From IMG/VR virus record IMGVR_UViG_3300042505_000171, positions 1-22,138 of that record: a stretch of DNA of 22,138 bases. The stretch is one strand, 5' to 3'. The notes below the pieces were generated by a model. The model saw nothing but the letters and a program-made list of their open reading frames with translations, made no database searches and was not told where the DNA came from. How positions within the stretch are numbered: the stretch's first letter is position 1; each line of letters opens with the position of its first letter. A program made the translations under genes and the position numbers. Source of the stretch: a virus. Below, in pieces: positions 21,614-22,138 of this stretch.

Positions 21614-21756
21614 TCAGGTTCCAAATGAAGGGATAGGTTGTGAACTGATTGGGTTGGGTTGAGTTCCATTATGGTCATGATTGCGGATGCTTTTGTGTGA
21701 CCCAACACACACCCAGTAGTCCCATCCGAAAACCAATAAGAATAAGGCTTAGTCAT
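21550..21756 (-). CDS. 68-residue early protein of unknown function
   Basis: The product starts MTKPYSYWFSDGTTGCVLGH and continues TKASAIMTIMELNPTQSVHN, a small alpha/beta-looking unit, with a polar C-terminal tail (ASPADSISQTQKN). The ATG overlaps the previous stop by four bases (ATGA), supporting it. The tail overlaps the Rho-N-like frame by 64 bases, longer than usual here, so either the tail or the neighbour's start may be wrong. No family is recognised. Confidence 0.65.
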   Translation of the reverse strand: MTKPYSYWFSDGTTGCVLGHTKASAIMTIMELNPTQSVHNLSLHLEPEWTSNPLCASPADSISQTQKN

Positions 21757-21992
21757 CGTCTCCTTTGTGCTGGTAACCTAAAGCAATACTCTAGGTGTGC
21801 TTCCTGAATCTTATTACGGATGTGAATAACCCTAGGCTCAGATGTCATAGCAGCAACCCTAAAGATTTGTACAACTAACATACGTTGCATCTCATCTAAA
21901 GCATCACTGCCATACTGTCGGATTGTGTCAATAACTCTCTTTAACTCTGGTGGATAAGACCCCCAGTCAGGTTCTCTTGTGGAGTTGGTCAT
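21753..21992 (-). CDS. 79-residue early protein of unknown function
   Basis: The product starts MTNSTREPDWGSYPPELKRV and is predicted mainly helical (IDTIRQYGSDALDEMQRMLV, then RNKIQEAHLEYCFRL) with a basic end (PAQRRR). Its ATG directly follows the stop of the partial upstream gene (TAAATG) and its stop overlaps the next ATG. The packing supports it as a real gene. No family is recognised. Confidence 0.72.
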   Translation of the reverse strand: MTNSTREPDWGSYPPELKRVIDTIRQYGSDALDEMQRMLVVQIFRVAAMTSEPRVIHIRNKIQEAHLEYCFRLPAQRRR

Positions 21993-22138
21993 TTATGGTT
22001 CGTATTTAAGTATAGAATTGTAATAAGGTCGATTCAAATAAGACACACGTTGTGGGCTAGGTGGTTTTGGATTCTCAAGGGACTTTAATAACTCAAGGGC
22101 TAGTTCTGTCTCGCCACGTTTAATCGCAGCTCTGACCT
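21993..22138 (-). CDS. Unknown early gene, C-terminal 47 residues only
   Basis: A frame enters from the right edge and ends with TAA at 21995-21993, directly before the next ATG. The visible end reads VRAAIKRGETELALELLKSL, then ENPKPPSPQRVSYLNRPYYN and a short tail SILKYEP. It shows a charged helix followed by a Pro-rich, Tyr-rich tail. Its start is outside the window and no family is recognised. Confidence 0.6.
   Translation of the reverse strand, partial: VRAAIKRGETELALELLKSLENPKPPSPQRVSYLNRPYYNSILKYEP

Noticed and set aside
1-22138. Photosynthesis genes (psbA, hli), integrase, tRNA genes, CRISPR arrays
   Set aside because: None found on either strand by reading; absence applies only to this window.

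Overview
The window is a contiguous piece, with no RNA genes seen, of a T7-like podovirus genome. Every convincing gene lies on the minus strand, so the viral reading order runs from position 22138 down to 1. A single-subunit T7-type RNA polymerase, a T7-style replisome and a T7-order head and tail module place it in the Autographiviridae. A cyanophage of the Syn5/P60/P-SSP7 kind is the best guess. That rests on the compact class I ribonucleotide reductase between exonuclease and portal, the MazG-type gene and the absence of a photosynthesis cassette. The host assignment is inference, because no host-diagnostic gene lies in the window. No integrase, tRNA or CRISPR was seen.

In reading order, 22138-21070 holds the end of an early region: a partial gene and four small unknown genes, one with a Rho-N/SAP-like motif. 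Next comes RNA polymerase (21063-18727), then two small unknown acidic genes, gp2.5-type single-strand binding protein, endonuclease I, a 75-residue unknown, primase-helicase, a 52-residue zinc-ribbon protein, DNA polymerase, an inserted HNH/endonuclease VII-like gene and 5'-3' exonuclease (18727-12436). A nucleotide cassette follows (12460-9262): a small membrane ORF overlapping a DUF3310 gene, a MazG-like pyrophosphohydrolase, ribonucleotide reductase alpha and beta, and a 67-residue unknown. Structural genes fill the rest: a gp7.3-like protein, portal, a 57-residue unknown, scaffold, a lysine-rich unknown, an RlpA-like peptidoglycan enzyme, major capsid, tail tubes A and B, a gp13-like GNAT-fold protein and the start of gp14.

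The genome is tightly packed. Neighbours mostly overlap by 1 to 30 bases (TAATG, ATGA and TGATG junctions), so translational coupling is likely, and clear Shine-Dalgarno sequences are rare. The only real intergenic space surrounds the RlpA-like gene and the capsid. It holds three Rho-independent terminators, two palindromes and a possible phage promoter, suggesting that these two genes are separate transcription modules. The biology is that of a lytic phage: its own polymerase transcribes middle and late genes, endonuclease I and exonuclease can degrade host DNA, RNR and MazG remodel nucleotides, and the replisome copies the genome. The best candidates for unusual biology are the RlpA-like enzyme and its possibly frameshifted signal peptide, the RNR beta subunit without the usual radical tyrosine, the HNH gene wedged between polymerase and exonuclease, and the double-coded segment at 12188-12363.
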